Positions 26,995-38,834 of a DNA stretch of 64,000 nucleotides are shown piece by piece (the stretch's first letter is position 1; each line of letters starts with the position of its first letter). Origin of the DNA: Tropicimonas isoalkanivorans (GTDB lineage Bacteria; Pseudomonadota; Alphaproteobacteria; Rhodobacterales; Rhodobacteraceae); contig NZ_FOLG01000001.1 of NCBI RefSeq assembly GCF_900112335.1, positions 1 through 64,000 of the forward strand, read 5' to 3'. Both the position numbers and the translations under genes were made by a program. Under the pieces are notes generated by a model. That model did not search any database. It saw nothing but the letters and a program-made list of their open reading frames with translations, and was not told the origin of the DNA.

Positions 26995-28326
26995 ATGGCA
27001 AAGGCAATGAAAATCGCGATCGTCGACGACGAACAGGACATGCGCCAGTCGATCAGCCAGTGGCTCGCGCTGAGCGGGTTCGACACGGAGAGCTTCGCGA
27101 CGGCGGAAGAGGCCCTGAAGCGGATCGGCGCGGATTATCCCGGCGTCGTGGTGTCCGACGTGCGGATGCCGGGAATGGACGGGATGGCCTTTCTGAAGCG
27201 GCTGATGAGCCAGGACAGCGCGCTGCCTGTCATCATCATCACCGGCCACGGCGACGTTCCGATGGCGGTGGAGGCGATGCGCATGGGGGCGTTCGACTTC
27301 CTCGAGAAGCCGTTCAACCCGGAGCGGATGACCGAGCTTGCCAAGCGGGCCACGCAAAAGCGGAGGCTGGCGCTGGACGCACGCGCGCTCAGGCGGGACC
27401 TGTCCGGCGGCACGCAGATCATGGACAAGCTGATCGGCGCGAGCCCGGCGATGGACCGCCTGCGGGAGGATATCCTGGACCTGGGCCAGGCCGATGGTCA
27501 CGTGCTGATCGACGGCGAAACGGGCACCGGCAAGACGCTGGCGGCGCACGCGCTGCACGCGGTGGGCTCTCGGGCCTCCAAGCCGTTCGTGCTCGTGCAG
27601 TGCGGCGCGTATCCGGACGAGGAACTGGGCGCGGTGCTGTTCGAGGGCGACCCCGACGCCGGCATCCTGCCGCTTGTCGAGCAGGCGCGTGGCGGCACGC
27701 TGTGCCTTGAGGATGTCGAGGCGTTGAGCCCGGCGGTGCAGGCACGGCTGCTGAATTTCATCAACGATCAGGGTGCGCCCGCGGAAACCCGCATTGTCGC
27801 GGTCTCCAACCTGCAGGAGCAGGGCAAGACCAGCGAGGACATGCTGCGCCCGGATCTGTTCTACCGGCTGGCCGCGATGCGCATCACCCTGCCGCCGCTG
27901 CGCCAGAGGGGTGAGGACATCCTGCAGCTTTTTACCCGATTCACGGAGCAGTTTGCCGACGAGTACGGCTGCGATGCCCCGCAGGTGGGCGCGCAGGAGG
28001 CTGCGCAGCTTTTGCAGGCGCCCTGGCCGGGCAACGTGCGGCAGCTCATCAACGTGGCGGAGCGCGCCGTCCTGCAGTCTCGGCGCGGCTCGGGCACCAT
28101 CGCCTCTCTGCTGATGGCGGAGAGCGAGGCGGTGGAGCCGGTGATGACCACCGAGGGCAAGCCGCTGAAGGAATACGTTGAAGCCTTTGAGCGAATGCTG
28201 ATCGACAACACGATGCGGCGCCACAAGGGGTCCATCGTCGCGGTGATGGACGAGCTTTGCCTGCCGCGCCGGACGCTGAACGAGAAGATGGCGAAGTACG
28301 GGCTGCAACGGTCCGATTACCTGTAA
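26995..28326 (+). CDS. dctD: DctD-like response regulator lacking the GAFTGA loop
   Basis: 443 aa. Receiver domain 1-120 with acidic pocket D11-D12, phospho-acceptor D55 (VSDVRMPGMDG) and T-loop residues. The AAA+ domain has Walker A GETGTGKT (174-181). The region that normally carries ESELFGHEKGAFTGA reads ELGAVLFEGDPDAGILP (about 210-226), so the sigma54-contacting loop is absent, and Walker B ends CLEDVE instead of LDE. The C-terminal Fis-like HTH (RRTLNEKMAKYGL) is intact. Such a protein should not open sigma54 promoters in the normal way and may act with sigma70, as R. capsulatus NtrC does. The start is ATG 26995 after AGGAGGGG. Confidence 0.85.
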   Translation: MAKAMKIAIVDDEQDMRQSISQWLALSGFDTESFATAEEALKRIGADYPGVVVSDVRMPGMDGMAFLKRLMSQDSALPVIIITGHGDVPMAVEAMRMGAFDFLEKPFNPERMTELAKRATQKRRLALDARALRRDLSGGTQIMDKLIGASPAMDRLREDILDLGQADGHVLIDGETGTGKTLAAHALHAVGSRASKPFVLVQCGAYPDEELGAVLFEGDPDAGILPLVEQARGGTLCLEDVEALSPAVQARLLNFINDQGAPAETRIVAVSNLQEQGKTSEDMLRPDLFYRLAAMRITLPPLRQRGEDILQLFTRFTEQFADEYGCDAPQVGAQEAAQLLQAPWPGNVRQLINVAERAVLQSRRGSGTIASLLMAESEAVEPVMTTEGKPLKEYVEAFERMLIDNTMRRHKGSIVAVMDELCLPRRTLNEKMAKYGLQRSDYL

Positions 28327-28333
28327 GGTGCCG

Positions 28334-28388
28334 CGGCACGGTCCGTGCCGAAAGGGATCGCGCCGGGCGCCTGGATCGGGTGCCCGGC
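28334..28388 (+). terminator. Two tandem hairpins after dctD
   Basis: CGGCACG/CGTGCCG with a 3-nt loop (28334-28350) is followed by GCCGGGC/GCCCGGC (28362-28368 with 28382-28388). The second is followed by ACTTTGAG, only a short T-run. They probably mark the end of the dctBD transcript. Confidence 0.5.
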
Positions 28389-28785
28389 ACTTTGAGATTG
28401 TATTCTGACCAAAACTGCCGATATTGTCGGCCTACAGGTCCTGGTGGGCGATGTTTTACGTTCAGCGGACCACCCAAATTTCACTGGACCTGTCCGGAGC
28501 CGGCCATAAGCCGGCGGGCAGGAACAGGGTTACCGGTCAAAAAGGCCAATGGTCCGCGTATGTTGTGGACCGAACCTCACACATTGGTGCGCCGCGCTCG
28601 ACCGTGGCAGCATCGGAGACAAGAACCGCGATGGAACGCGAGAGGGAAAACCACGGAGCAGGCAGGGCGGGCGAAACCGCCGCTGCCGCCGTTGGCGTGC
28701 CCGCCGTTCCCGCCCCATACACATGCCCTGACATCATTCCCGCGCCTGACCGGACGCGGACGCCGCCAGGGCGCGAAAGACTTAC
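28389..28785 (+). other. Gene-free leader of rne
   Basis: About 400 bp with no supported gene. RNase E mRNAs in other bacteria have long 5' untranslated leaders that the enzyme cleaves to autoregulate; this stretch could serve that role. I see no specific motif that proves it. Confidence 0.4.
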
Positions 28786-31700
28786 ATGGCAAAGAAGATG
28801 CTTATCGACGCCACCCACGCGGAAGAGACCCGCGTCGTGGTGGTGGACGGCAACAAGGTCGACGAGTTCGATTTCGAGACCTCCAGCAAACGGCAACTCG
28901 CCGGCAATATCTATCTAGCGAAGGTCACCCGTGTGGAGCCGTCGCTCCAGGCGGCGTTCGTGGACTACGGCGGAAACCGCCACGGGTTCCTGGCTTTCTC
29001 CGAGATCCATCCGGACTACTACCAGATCCCGGTTGCGGACCGGCAGGCGCTGCTGGCCGAGGAAAAGGCCATCGCGCAATCGGAGGACGATGACGACTCC
29101 GACGAGCCGAAGAAAAGTTCACGCTCCCGCCGCCGCAGTTCCAGAAGCCGGCAGAAGGACACCGGAGAGGCAAAGAAGCCCGAGCAGGCGCCCGCGACGT
29201 CACTTGAGGGCGTCGAAGGCATGGATGTCGTCGATTTCGATGACGAAGACAGCAGCGAAGGCGCCGCCAAATCGCCGTTCGTGATCGAGGACAGCCACGG
29301 GTCTGCCCGAAAGGACGCCGGGGAGACCGCGCCTGCTGGCGCAGAGGAAACGGCCCCGGCGGAGCAACAGGACGCCGCGCCGGCAGCCGAGAGTGCTGCA
29401 CCGATGTCGGAAGCTGGCGGCAAGGAAGACGTGCCGGCCGCCGAGGCGTCGGAAGTTTCGGAGGCGCCTGAAGGCGAGACGCCCGAAGCGGCTCAAACGG
29501 ACGCTTCGGAGGAAACCCCGGAGGCGTCTTCGGAGGACGATGCGGAGGCCGACGCACCGCGCCGGCCCATTGCGGCGCGCAACGAGGATCGTCAGGACGA
29601 CGTGCTGTCTTCCGGCGAGGTCGATGCTGCGGGCGACGTGGCGCCGGAGGCCGACGGCCCGGTGGGTGAAACCGGTGAAGGCGATCCGTCGCCCGAGACG
29701 GCTGCTGAAGACGAAGCCTCCGCCGAGGAGTCCAACGACGCCGGGGAAGATGAGGCCTCCGAGGAGGCAGGCGACGGCGACGACGATGACGACAATGGCC
29801 ACGATCCCGCCAGCGAGATCGAGTCCGTCGCCGAAGAGGACGTACAGGAAGAAATCCAGCGGCCGCGCAAGCCGCGGATGCGCCGGTACAAGATTCAGGA
29901 GGTCATCAAGGTCCGCCAGATCATGCTGGTGCAGGTCGTCAAGGAGGAGCGCGGCAACAAGGGCGCGGCGCTCACGACCTATCTGAGCCTTGCCGGTCGC
30001 TACTGCGTCCTGATGCCGAACACGGCGCGCGGCGGCGGCATTTCCCGCAAGATCACCAACTCGGTGGACCGCAAGAAACTCAAGGAAATCGCCAGCGAGA
30101 TCGACGTGCCGGAAGGCGCGGGCCTGATCATCCGGACGGCGGGCGCCAAGCGGACGAAATCGGAGATCAAGCGCGACTACGAATATCTCAAGCGCCTGTG
30201 GGAGCAGATCCGCGCCCTGACGCTGAAGAGCATCGCCCCCGCGCCGATCTATGAGGAAGGCAACCTCATCAAGAGGTCCATCCGCGACCTCTACAACCGC
30301 GACATCGACGAGGTGTTCGTGGAGGGGGACGAGGGCTACCGCGTGGCCAAGGACTTCATGAAGATGATCATGCCGTCCCACGCCAAGAACGTGAAGCACT
30401 ACCAAGACCAGATGCCGCTGTTCGCACGCTACCAGGTGGAGAGCTACCTGGCCGCGATGTTCAACCCGGTGGTCCAGTTGAAGTCCGGCGGCTACATCGT
30501 GATCGGCGTGACGGAGGCCTTGGTGGCCATCGACGTGAACTCCGGCCGCGCGACCAAGGAAGGCTCCATCGAGGAGACCGCGCTCAAGACCAACCTGGAA
30601 GCGGCCGAGGAGGTGGCGCGTCAGCTTCGCCTGCGCGACCTGGCGGGGCTGATCGTGATCGACTTCATCGACATGGAGGAGCGTAAGAACAACGCTGCCG
30701 TCGAGAAGCGCTTCAAGGAGAAGCTGAAGACGGACCGCGCGCGCATCCAGGTGGGCCGGATCTCGGGCTTCGGGCTACTGGAGATGAGCCGGCAGCGGCT
30801 TCGCCCGGGGATGCTGGAGGCGACGACGCAGCCATGTCCGCATTGTCACGGCACCGGCCTGCTGCGCTCGAGCGACAGCATCGGCTTGCAGATCCTGCGC
30901 CAGTTGGAAGAGGAGGGCGGGCGCAAGCGCTCCCGCGAGGTGCTGGTGAAGGTTCCGCCGGCGATCTGTAACTTCCTGATCAACCAGAAGCGGGAGCGGA
31001 TTGCCCATATCGAAGCAATCTATGGCATGGCCGTGCGGCTGGAGGCCGACCCGGCGCTGATCCCTCCGGATTTCACGATGGAGAAATTCAAGACGGCCAC
31101 CCGCGCCGTTCCCGAGCCTTCGTCGGCTGTTGTGTCGGTCGATATCTCCGACATGCCGGAGATAGAGGATGCGGAGGAAGAGGCGGTCGAGGTGGAGGCC
31201 GAGGCCACCGAGGCCGAGGCCACGCCGACAGAGACCGAAGACACGGACGCTCCCAAGAAGAAGCGCCGCCGCCGTCGCCGCCGCCGGGGGTCCTCGGGTC
31301 AGGACAATGGCGAGAACCAGCAGTCCGGTGACGACGACAGCTCGTCGGACGACACCCAGTCGGACGAGACAACGCCGGAAGCTGTGGAGGAGTCCACGGG
31401 CGAACCGTCGTCGGAGGAGAGCGGCAAAGAGCAGAAGCCGTCGCGGTCCCGCCGCCGGTCCCGCTCGCGGTCGCGCAAATCCGAGGACGAGAGCGCGGCG
31501 GTGCCCGAGACTGCCAGTGGCGATGCAGAGGCAGCCAGTGGCGACGGGGCCGGGGCGCCGGCCGAACCGACGGCCGAGGCGGCGGCGAGCCCTGAAAGTG
31601 CCGGCGAAGAAACTCCGGTGGCGGCTGCGTCTGCTGAGCTTCCGTCCGTGGAGGAAGCGGCCGCTGTTGAGCCCGCTGAGCCTGTCGAGGAAGCGGCGCC

Positions 31701-31998
31701 TGTGGAAGCGGCGGCGCCTGATGAGGCACAGACCCCGGTCGAAGTGACGCCAGCGGAGCCGGAACAAGAGCCGATGCTTGCCGCTGAGGAGCCGGAAGCT
31801 GCTGAAGGTGCGGTCGAACCGGCGCCCGAAGCCTCCGGAACCGCTGCTCCGGAAACGAAGGCAGCCGAAAGCGCTGCGCCGGAGGCCGTCGAGGCCCCTG
31901 CGCAGGAGCCGGAACTGGCGGAAGCCTTGGAGGCGGAATCGGCAGACGACGAGCCGTCGAAGCCGAAACGGCGGGGCTGGTGGTCCGTGGGCCGCTAG
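28786..31998 (+). CDS. rne: Ribonuclease E
   Basis: 1070 aa endoribonuclease, the core of RNA degradation and rRNA/tRNA processing. The S1 domain starts as GNIYLAKVTRVEPSLQAAFVDYG (read in pieces) and is interrupted at about residue 92 by a ~265-residue acidic, Ala/Glu-rich disordered insertion, resuming at RPRKPRMRRYKIQEVI. The catalytic core includes the 5' sensor, DNase I-like residues (IDVNSG and IDFIDME) and the Zn-link CPHCHG (about 684). The C-terminal third is low-complexity with arginine blocks (RRRRRRR type), the degradosome scaffold. A long insertion in S1 is seen in other alphaproteobacterial RNase E proteins. The start has no strong RBS. Confidence 0.95.
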   Translation: MAKKMLIDATHAEETRVVVVDGNKVDEFDFETSSKRQLAGNIYLAKVTRVEPSLQAAFVDYGGNRHGFLAFSEIHPDYYQIPVADRQALLAEEKAIAQSEDDDDSDEPKKSSRSRRRSSRSRQKDTGEAKKPEQAPATSLEGVEGMDVVDFDDEDSSEGAAKSPFVIEDSHGSARKDAGETAPAGAEETAPAEQQDAAPAAESAAPMSEAGGKEDVPAAEASEVSEAPEGETPEAAQTDASEETPEASSEDDAEADAPRRPIAARNEDRQDDVLSSGEVDAAGDVAPEADGPVGETGEGDPSPETAAEDEASAEESNDAGEDEASEEAGDGDDDDDNGHDPASEIESVAEEDVQEEIQRPRKPRMRRYKIQEVIKVRQIMLVQVVKEERGNKGAALTTYLSLAGRYCVLMPNTARGGGISRKITNSVDRKKLKEIASEIDVPEGAGLIIRTAGAKRTKSEIKRDYEYLKRLWEQIRALTLKSIAPAPIYEEGNLIKRSIRDLYNRDIDEVFVEGDEGYRVAKDFMKMIMPSHAKNVKHYQDQMPLFARYQVESYLAAMFNPVVQLKSGGYIVIGVTEALVAIDVNSGRATKEGSIEETALKTNLEAAEEVARQLRLRDLAGLIVIDFIDMEERKNNAAVEKRFKEKLKTDRARIQVGRISGFGLLEMSRQRLRPGMLEATTQPCPHCHGTGLLRSSDSIGLQILRQLEEEGGRKRSREVLVKVPPAICNFLINQKRERIAHIEAIYGMAVRLEADPALIPPDFTMEKFKTATRAVPEPSSAVVSVDISDMPEIEDAEEEAVEVEAEATEAEATPTETEDTDAPKKKRRRRRRRRGSSGQDNGENQQSGDDDSSSDDTQSDETTPEAVEESTGEPSSEESGKEQKPSRSRRRSRSRSRKSEDESAAVPETASGDAEAASGDGAGAPAEPTAEAAASPESAGEETPVAAASAELPSVEEAAAVEPAEPVEEAAPVEAAAPDEAQTPVEVTPAEPEQEPMLAAEEPEAAEGAVEPAPEASGTAAPETKAAESAAPEAVEAPAQEPELAEALEAESADDEPSKPKRRGWWSVGR

Positions 31999-32027
31999 GA
32001 CGCGTGCCGGACAGTCATGACAAACGA

Positions 32028-32060
32028 CAGGGCCGCGACGCAAACCGTCGCGGCCCTGTT
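32028..32060 (+). terminator. Rho-independent terminator of rne
   Basis: Perfect 13-bp stem CAGGGCCGCGACG/CGTCGCGGCCCTG with a 5-nt loop CAAAC, followed by TTTG. It lies about 30 nt past the rne stop. Confidence 0.85.
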
Positions 32061-32170
32061 TGCACCCGAAAGGCCGCTGGCGCCCAAGCTGTGGCCACGG
32101 CAATGTGACGCGATGGGGTCGTGACCCGCCGCGCGGAGATTGCTAGGCGGGACACGGAGAGGGAGAGCGA

Positions 32171-32923
32171 ATGCCCGGACTGGACATCATCGACGCCGGT
32201 TTGCTGCCGGCAATGGCCATCGCGCTCATCGCGGGGCTCATCAGCTTTCTGAGCCCCTGCGTGCTGCCCATCGTGCCTCCGTATCTGGCCTACATGGGCG
32301 GCGTGTCGATGAACGACATGTCGGCGGGGCCCTCGGCGCGGGGCAAGGTTATCCTGACCGCGCTTTTCTTCGTGATGGGCCTGTCCACGGTGTTCCTGTT
32401 CCTGGGCTTCACCGCATCGGCCTTCGGGGCGTTCTTCCTGCAGAACCAGGGGGCGTTCAATACCATTGCCGGTATTTTGGTGATGGTGTTCGGACTACAT
32501 TTCCTCGGCATCATCCGCATCCCCTTCCTGGACCGGGAGGCGCGGCTGGACGTGGGCGACCAGGGCGGGTCGGCGTTCGGGGCCTATGTGCTGGGCCTCG
32601 CCTTCGCCTTCGGATGGACGCCGTGCATCGGGCCGCAACTGGGTGCGATCCTTTCGCTGGCGGCGTCCGAGGCGGACATGACCCGCGGAACGGTCCTGTT
32701 GGCTGTCTACGCCATCGGGCTGGGCCTGCCGTTCCTGCTGGTCGCCGCGTTCTTCCCGAGCCTGACCGGGGTCATGGCCTGGATGAAACGGCACATGGCC
32801 CGCATCGAACGGGTAATGGGCCTGCTGCTCTGGACCATCGGGCTGATGATGCTGACGGGCGGCTTCTCGCAGTTCTCCTATTGGCTGCTGGAAACTTTCC
32901 CCGGCCTGGCGCAGCTCGGTTGA
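32171..32923 (+). CDS. ccdA: Cytochrome c biogenesis protein CcdA
   Basis: 250 aa, six predicted TM segments. CcdA moves reducing equivalents from cytosolic thioredoxin across the inner membrane to keep apocytochrome thiols reduced. The two redox cysteines are C30 (LSPCVLPIVPPY) and C152 (GWTPCIGPQLGA), each in the family motif. The start follows GAGAGGGAGAG. Downstream of rne, a neighbourhood also found in other Rhodobacteraceae. Confidence 0.93.
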   Translation: MPGLDIIDAGLLPAMAIALIAGLISFLSPCVLPIVPPYLAYMGGVSMNDMSAGPSARGKVILTALFFVMGLSTVFLFLGFTASAFGAFFLQNQGAFNTIAGILVMVFGLHFLGIIRIPFLDREARLDVGDQGGSAFGAYVLGLAFAFGWTPCIGPQLGAILSLAASEADMTRGTVLLAVYAIGLGLPFLLVAAFFPSLTGVMAWMKRHMARIERVMGLLLWTIGLMMLTGGFSQFSYWLLETFPGLAQLG

Positions 32924-32969
32924 CGCGCCGCTTATTGCCAAACGGTCTCCACTTCCCACTTGAGATGAC

Positions 32970-33494
32970 ATGGTGACGGAAAATCCAGATCCGCCCGAGG
33001 CGGTGGTTGAGAAGCGCGAGGCGTTTCTGCGGGATGCGTTTTGGCTTGGTCTGGTGCTCAAGCTCCTCCACAGCCTGATCGAGATCCTGTGCGGCTTCGC
33101 GCTGCTGTGGGTGAGCCATGAGGCGCTCCTGCATTTCGCTCAGGCCGTCACGGCCATCTTCTTGGTGGGGCACCCGTCCGATCTGGTCGCCAATGCCCTG
33201 CGCACCGCCGCAGAACGATTCAATGGGAGCGAGCAGAGTTTCGCGGCCTGGTATCTGTTGAGCCATGGCGTGGTGAAGGCGGACTTGGTCGCGGGGGTAC
33301 TTGCGGACAGGCGATGGGCCTATCCGGCGTTCATGGCGGCGCTGATCCTTTTCATCGCCTACCAGGTCTACCGGATGTTCTTTGGTCCGCCCTGGGCGCT
33401 GCTGGCGTTGACCGTGATCGACGTTATCGTGCTGGGTCTGACCTGGCACGAGTGGCGGTATCGGCAGAGCCAACGGAGCGGCCAACCGGAATGA
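32970..33494 (+). CDS. DUF2127 family membrane protein
   Basis: 174 aa. Predicted four-TM protein: LGLVLKLLHSLIEILCG begins the first segment (the DUF2127 motif with L-L-H-x2-E-I), a second at ~75-92, a third at ~130-148 and a fourth near ~150-165, with a basic tail. Function unknown. It lies 47 nt after ccdA and may share its transcript. The ATG at 32970 and GTG at 32973 are both possible starts. Confidence 0.75.
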   Translation: MVTENPDPPEAVVEKREAFLRDAFWLGLVLKLLHSLIEILCGFALLWVSHEALLHFAQAVTAIFLVGHPSDLVANALRTAAERFNGSEQSFAAWYLLSHGVVKADLVAGVLADRRWAYPAFMAALILFIAYQVYRMFFGPPWALLALTVIDVIVLGLTWHEWRYRQSQRSGQPE

Positions 33495-33516
33495 AAAACG
33501 GGGGCCGAGGCCCCCG
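33494..33516. terminator. Bidirectional terminator between DUF2127 gene and acnA
   Basis: Perfect 8-bp stem CGGGGGCC/GGCCCCCG with a 2-nt loop (33499-33516). On the minus strand it is followed by TTTTT, which makes it a good acnA terminator; on the plus strand CTTT follows, weaker. Confidence 0.8.
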
Positions 33517-33545
33517 CTTTGGCTGTTTGGCGATCTGGCGCCGGC

Positions 33546-36323
<2,778 letters not shown>

Positions 36324-36520
36324 GAGATGGCCTCCCTTACATGTCCAGGGGTTCGCTAGTGCTGCATGTGCCTGAGGATTCCCCTTCGTTCAAGGGAATA
36401 TCGAGGGGGTGAGACAATTTTGTATACCATGGCACACCGTTTTTCCGGGATTGCCTGTCCCGGCCGCTTGTCGGAAAAAAGCAGGCGACGAAAGTCACGG
36501 AGCAGCGGGGAGGCAGGACC

Positions 36521-37015
36521 ATGACGGACGGAACCGGCAACACGGCGGAAACGGTCGCGCTGGAGGCGGCGGTCTACGCGCTTTCGGAGAAGCTCGACGC
36601 GATCGACGCCCGGCTGGAACGGATGGACGCCAAGCTGGAACGGATGCTCGGCCTCTACGACGCCATTGGGATCATCGCCGCGGGCGTTCCGCCACGGCTC
36701 GTGGCGGCGCTCTACGCGATGACGCCCGCCGAGCATGTGGCCCTGCAGATGGTGCTGGACAACCGATCCAACCGGGAAATTTCCGTGTGCCTGGATGTGC
36801 CGGAAGCGCAAGTGAAGACCTGGATTGATTCCATGATTGCAAAGCTCGGCGTCAAGGACCGGAGGGACATACGCGCGCTCATGTACCCGGTCATGGCGAA
36901 GGTGCCGGCCGCCGACTACATCCGGGCGAGCGGCGGAATTCCGAAGGACTGGAACGACAAGTACGGGGTGGGCGGCATTCCGGACCCCTTCCGGCGCATC
37001 TATCATCCGGATTGA
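36521..37015 (+). CDS. LuxR-type HTH protein with N-terminal coiled coil
   Basis: 164 aa. Residues 15-45 form a heptad-like coiled coil (LSEKLDAIDARLERMDAKLE). Residues 67-122 match a GerE/LuxR-type helix-turn-helix: MTPAEHVALQMV, SNREISVCLDVPEAQVKTW and IAKLGVKDRRDIRA, aligning with the SNKEIA and VKVHVSNILRKLGV pattern of the family. No receiver or acyl-homoserine-lactone domain is attached; the C-terminal 40 residues are unique. It likely binds DNA as a coiled-coil dimer. It is divergent from acnA over ~200 bp and could regulate it; that is inference. RBS is GCAGGA-like. Confidence 0.6.
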   Translation: MTDGTGNTAETVALEAAVYALSEKLDAIDARLERMDAKLERMLGLYDAIGIIAAGVPPRLVAALYAMTPAEHVALQMVLDNRSNREISVCLDVPEAQVKTWIDSMIAKLGVKDRRDIRALMYPVMAKVPAADYIRASGGIPKDWNDKYGVGGIPDPFRRIYHPD

Positions 37016-37133
37016 ACGGCTGTCGGTCGCGCCACGGTTACTGGCGCGATGGCAACTCCCACGGAGTCTTGATTGGTTGTTGCAGGGGGGAGGGGGTAAG
37101 ACCAAGCCTCGTAAGGTTAACGAAAGACGATCC

Positions 37134-37850
37134 ATGAGACCCACTGCTCTGATCGCCGGAGGGCTGGCGGCACTAACCATTCTGGGAGCCAGCGCAGCGG
37201 TACAGGCCGACGAATCGGACGGTCTGGTGGTGGTGGAGCTTTTCACCTCGCAGGGCTGTTCCTCGTGCCCGCCGGCCGATGCGCTCCTGGAACGGCTCGC
37301 CCAGCGCGACGACGTTCTGCCGCTGGCGCTGCATGTGGATTACTGGGATTACATTGGCTGGGCAGACAGTTTCGCGCGGCCCGAGCACACCAAGCGGCAA
37401 AAGGCTTACGCCCACCTCGCGGGGAGCCGGACGATCTACACCCCGCAGATGGTGATCGACGGCGTCGAGCAGATCGTCGGTGCCCGCCCGATGGAAGTGG
37501 CCGACGCGGTCATGCGGCACCTGGAGCACCAGCAGGAAATTGACGTCGACGTGTCCCGCGAGGGTGCCGCGCTGCGCATTCTGGCGGCGCCGCCAGAACA
37601 GTCGCACGGCACTATGCTCGTTCAACTCGTCCGGTACATGCCGAAGCGCACTGTCGCAATCGAGCGCGGCGAGAATGCGGGCAAGACGCTGGAATACGCC
37701 AATATCGTCACCGACTGGCGGGTCCTCGGCGAATGGTCCGGGATGGACCCGCTGGAAATTTCCGCCGATGCCGAAGGGGATGACGCGGCTGCGGTGATCA
37801 TCCAGCAGGCCGAGACCGGCAAGATCCTAGGCGCTGCCAACCTGCGCTGA
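37134..37850 (+). CDS. DUF1223 family thioredoxin-like secreted protein
   Basis: 238 aa. Signal peptide (about residues 1-23, ending AVQA), then a thioredoxin-like domain with the CxxC motif in ELFTSQGCSSCPPAD, DYWDYIGW and TIYTPQMVIDG. The family is periplasmic; its function is unknown but the CxxC suggests redox activity. I take ATG 37134 because it gives the signal peptide and has GAAAGACG upstream; the frame runs open to 36837 but that overlaps the HTH gene. Convergent with the acyltransferase. Confidence 0.82.
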   Translation: MRPTALIAGGLAALTILGASAAVQADESDGLVVVELFTSQGCSSCPPADALLERLAQRDDVLPLALHVDYWDYIGWADSFARPEHTKRQKAYAHLAGSRTIYTPQMVIDGVEQIVGARPMEVADAVMRHLEHQQEIDVDVSREGAALRILAAPPEQSHGTMLVQLVRYMPKRTVAIERGENAGKTLEYANIVTDWRVLGEWSGMDPLEISADAEGDDAAAVIIQQAETGKILGAANLR

Positions 37851-37859
37851 TCCCTGAGT

Positions 37860-38834
37860 TCAGGACGACTTGCGGCGGGGCAGGGCGGCTGGATGAAGGC
37901 CCGGTTTCATGCCCTTTCCCCCGTTCCACTTGCGCTTCCAGCGGCGGTGAATCCAGAACCATTGGCCCGGGTGCGCTTCGATGCGCGCTTCTATCGAGCG
38001 GTTGAAGGCGGCGGTCATGGCTTCGGCGTCGCTCGCCGGGATCTCCGGCTCCACCTCGACCCGGAAGGTCAGACCGTCGGGAGCGCGAATACCGTAGAAC
38101 GGGATCAGGGGGGCGCGGAGTTTCAGGGCCAGTTCCGCCGCTGACAGGCCGGTCATCGCCGGTTTGCCGAGAAACGGCATTTCGACCCCACCGCCCACGT
38201 AGAGGTCGTTCAAAATGATCGCCGCGCCGCCGTTCTTCAGGTGCCGCAGGAGTTGTCCCATCCCTTGCCGCCCCTGCGGAAAGAGCGGCCCGCCGCCAAC
38301 CTTCTCGGCCACGTCGACATAGGTGCGGTTGATGTAGGGGTTCCCCATCGGGCGATAGAGCGCGCCGACGTTCCACCCCTGCTTGATCAGACAAAGGCGC
38401 GCCGCTTCGTAGTTTCCGAAGTGCCCGGTGACGAGGACGACCGGCCGCCCTTGCTCGGCGGCGGCCTGAAGCGTCTGGAGGCCCGGGCCGGTGGGGGCGA
38501 CGCCGTCCATCCGGCGCGCGAGGTCCGCCATCGAAAAATGTTCGATCAGCGCCCTGCCGAAGTTGTTGCCAGCCGCCGCCGCGATCTCGCTCCGGCGTGC
38601 CTCGGACAAGTCCGGCCAGACGTAGTCGAGGTTTTCCAGCATCCGCTGGTGATAGGAGGTCAGCCGGCTCGCAGCCTTTTGCGCGATCGCCCCGAAGAGG
38701 GGCACCCGGCGCTCGTACGGCAGCCTGAGGGCGGCCCAGAGCGCCGCGCGCAGAGCGCGATCCTGTAGCAATGCGCCAGTGGTGGCGTTCGTGGCCTCAG
38801 CGCCACCGGTATCGGGTTTGGATCGATGTGCCAT
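37860..38834 (-). CDS. LpxL/HtrB-like lysophospholipid (lipid A) acyltransferase
   Basis: 324 aa. Inner-membrane acyltransferase fold with the H-x4-E catalytic motif in VTGHFGNYE, followed by YRPMGNPYI and the phosphate-binding ILNDLYVGGGVEMPFLGKPA; the C-terminus has a basic tail. These enzymes add the late acyl chains of lipid A. The start is set at ATG 38834 because GAGGAC lies 6-9 nt upstream; an in-frame ATG at 38858 would add 8 residues. Monocistronic. Confidence 0.85.
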   Translation of the reverse strand: MAHRSKPDTGGAEATNATTGALLQDRALRAALWAALRLPYERRVPLFGAIAQKAASRLTSYHQRMLENLDYVWPDLSEARRSEIAAAAGNNFGRALIEHFSMADLARRMDGVAPTGPGLQTLQAAAEQGRPVVLVTGHFGNYEAARLCLIKQGWNVGALYRPMGNPYINRTYVDVAEKVGGGPLFPQGRQGMGQLLRHLKNGGAAIILNDLYVGGGVEMPFLGKPAMTGLSAAELALKLRAPLIPFYGIRAPDGLTFRVEVEPEIPASDAEAMTAAFNRSIEARIEAHPGQWFWIHRRWKRKWNGGKGMKPGLHPAALPRRKSS

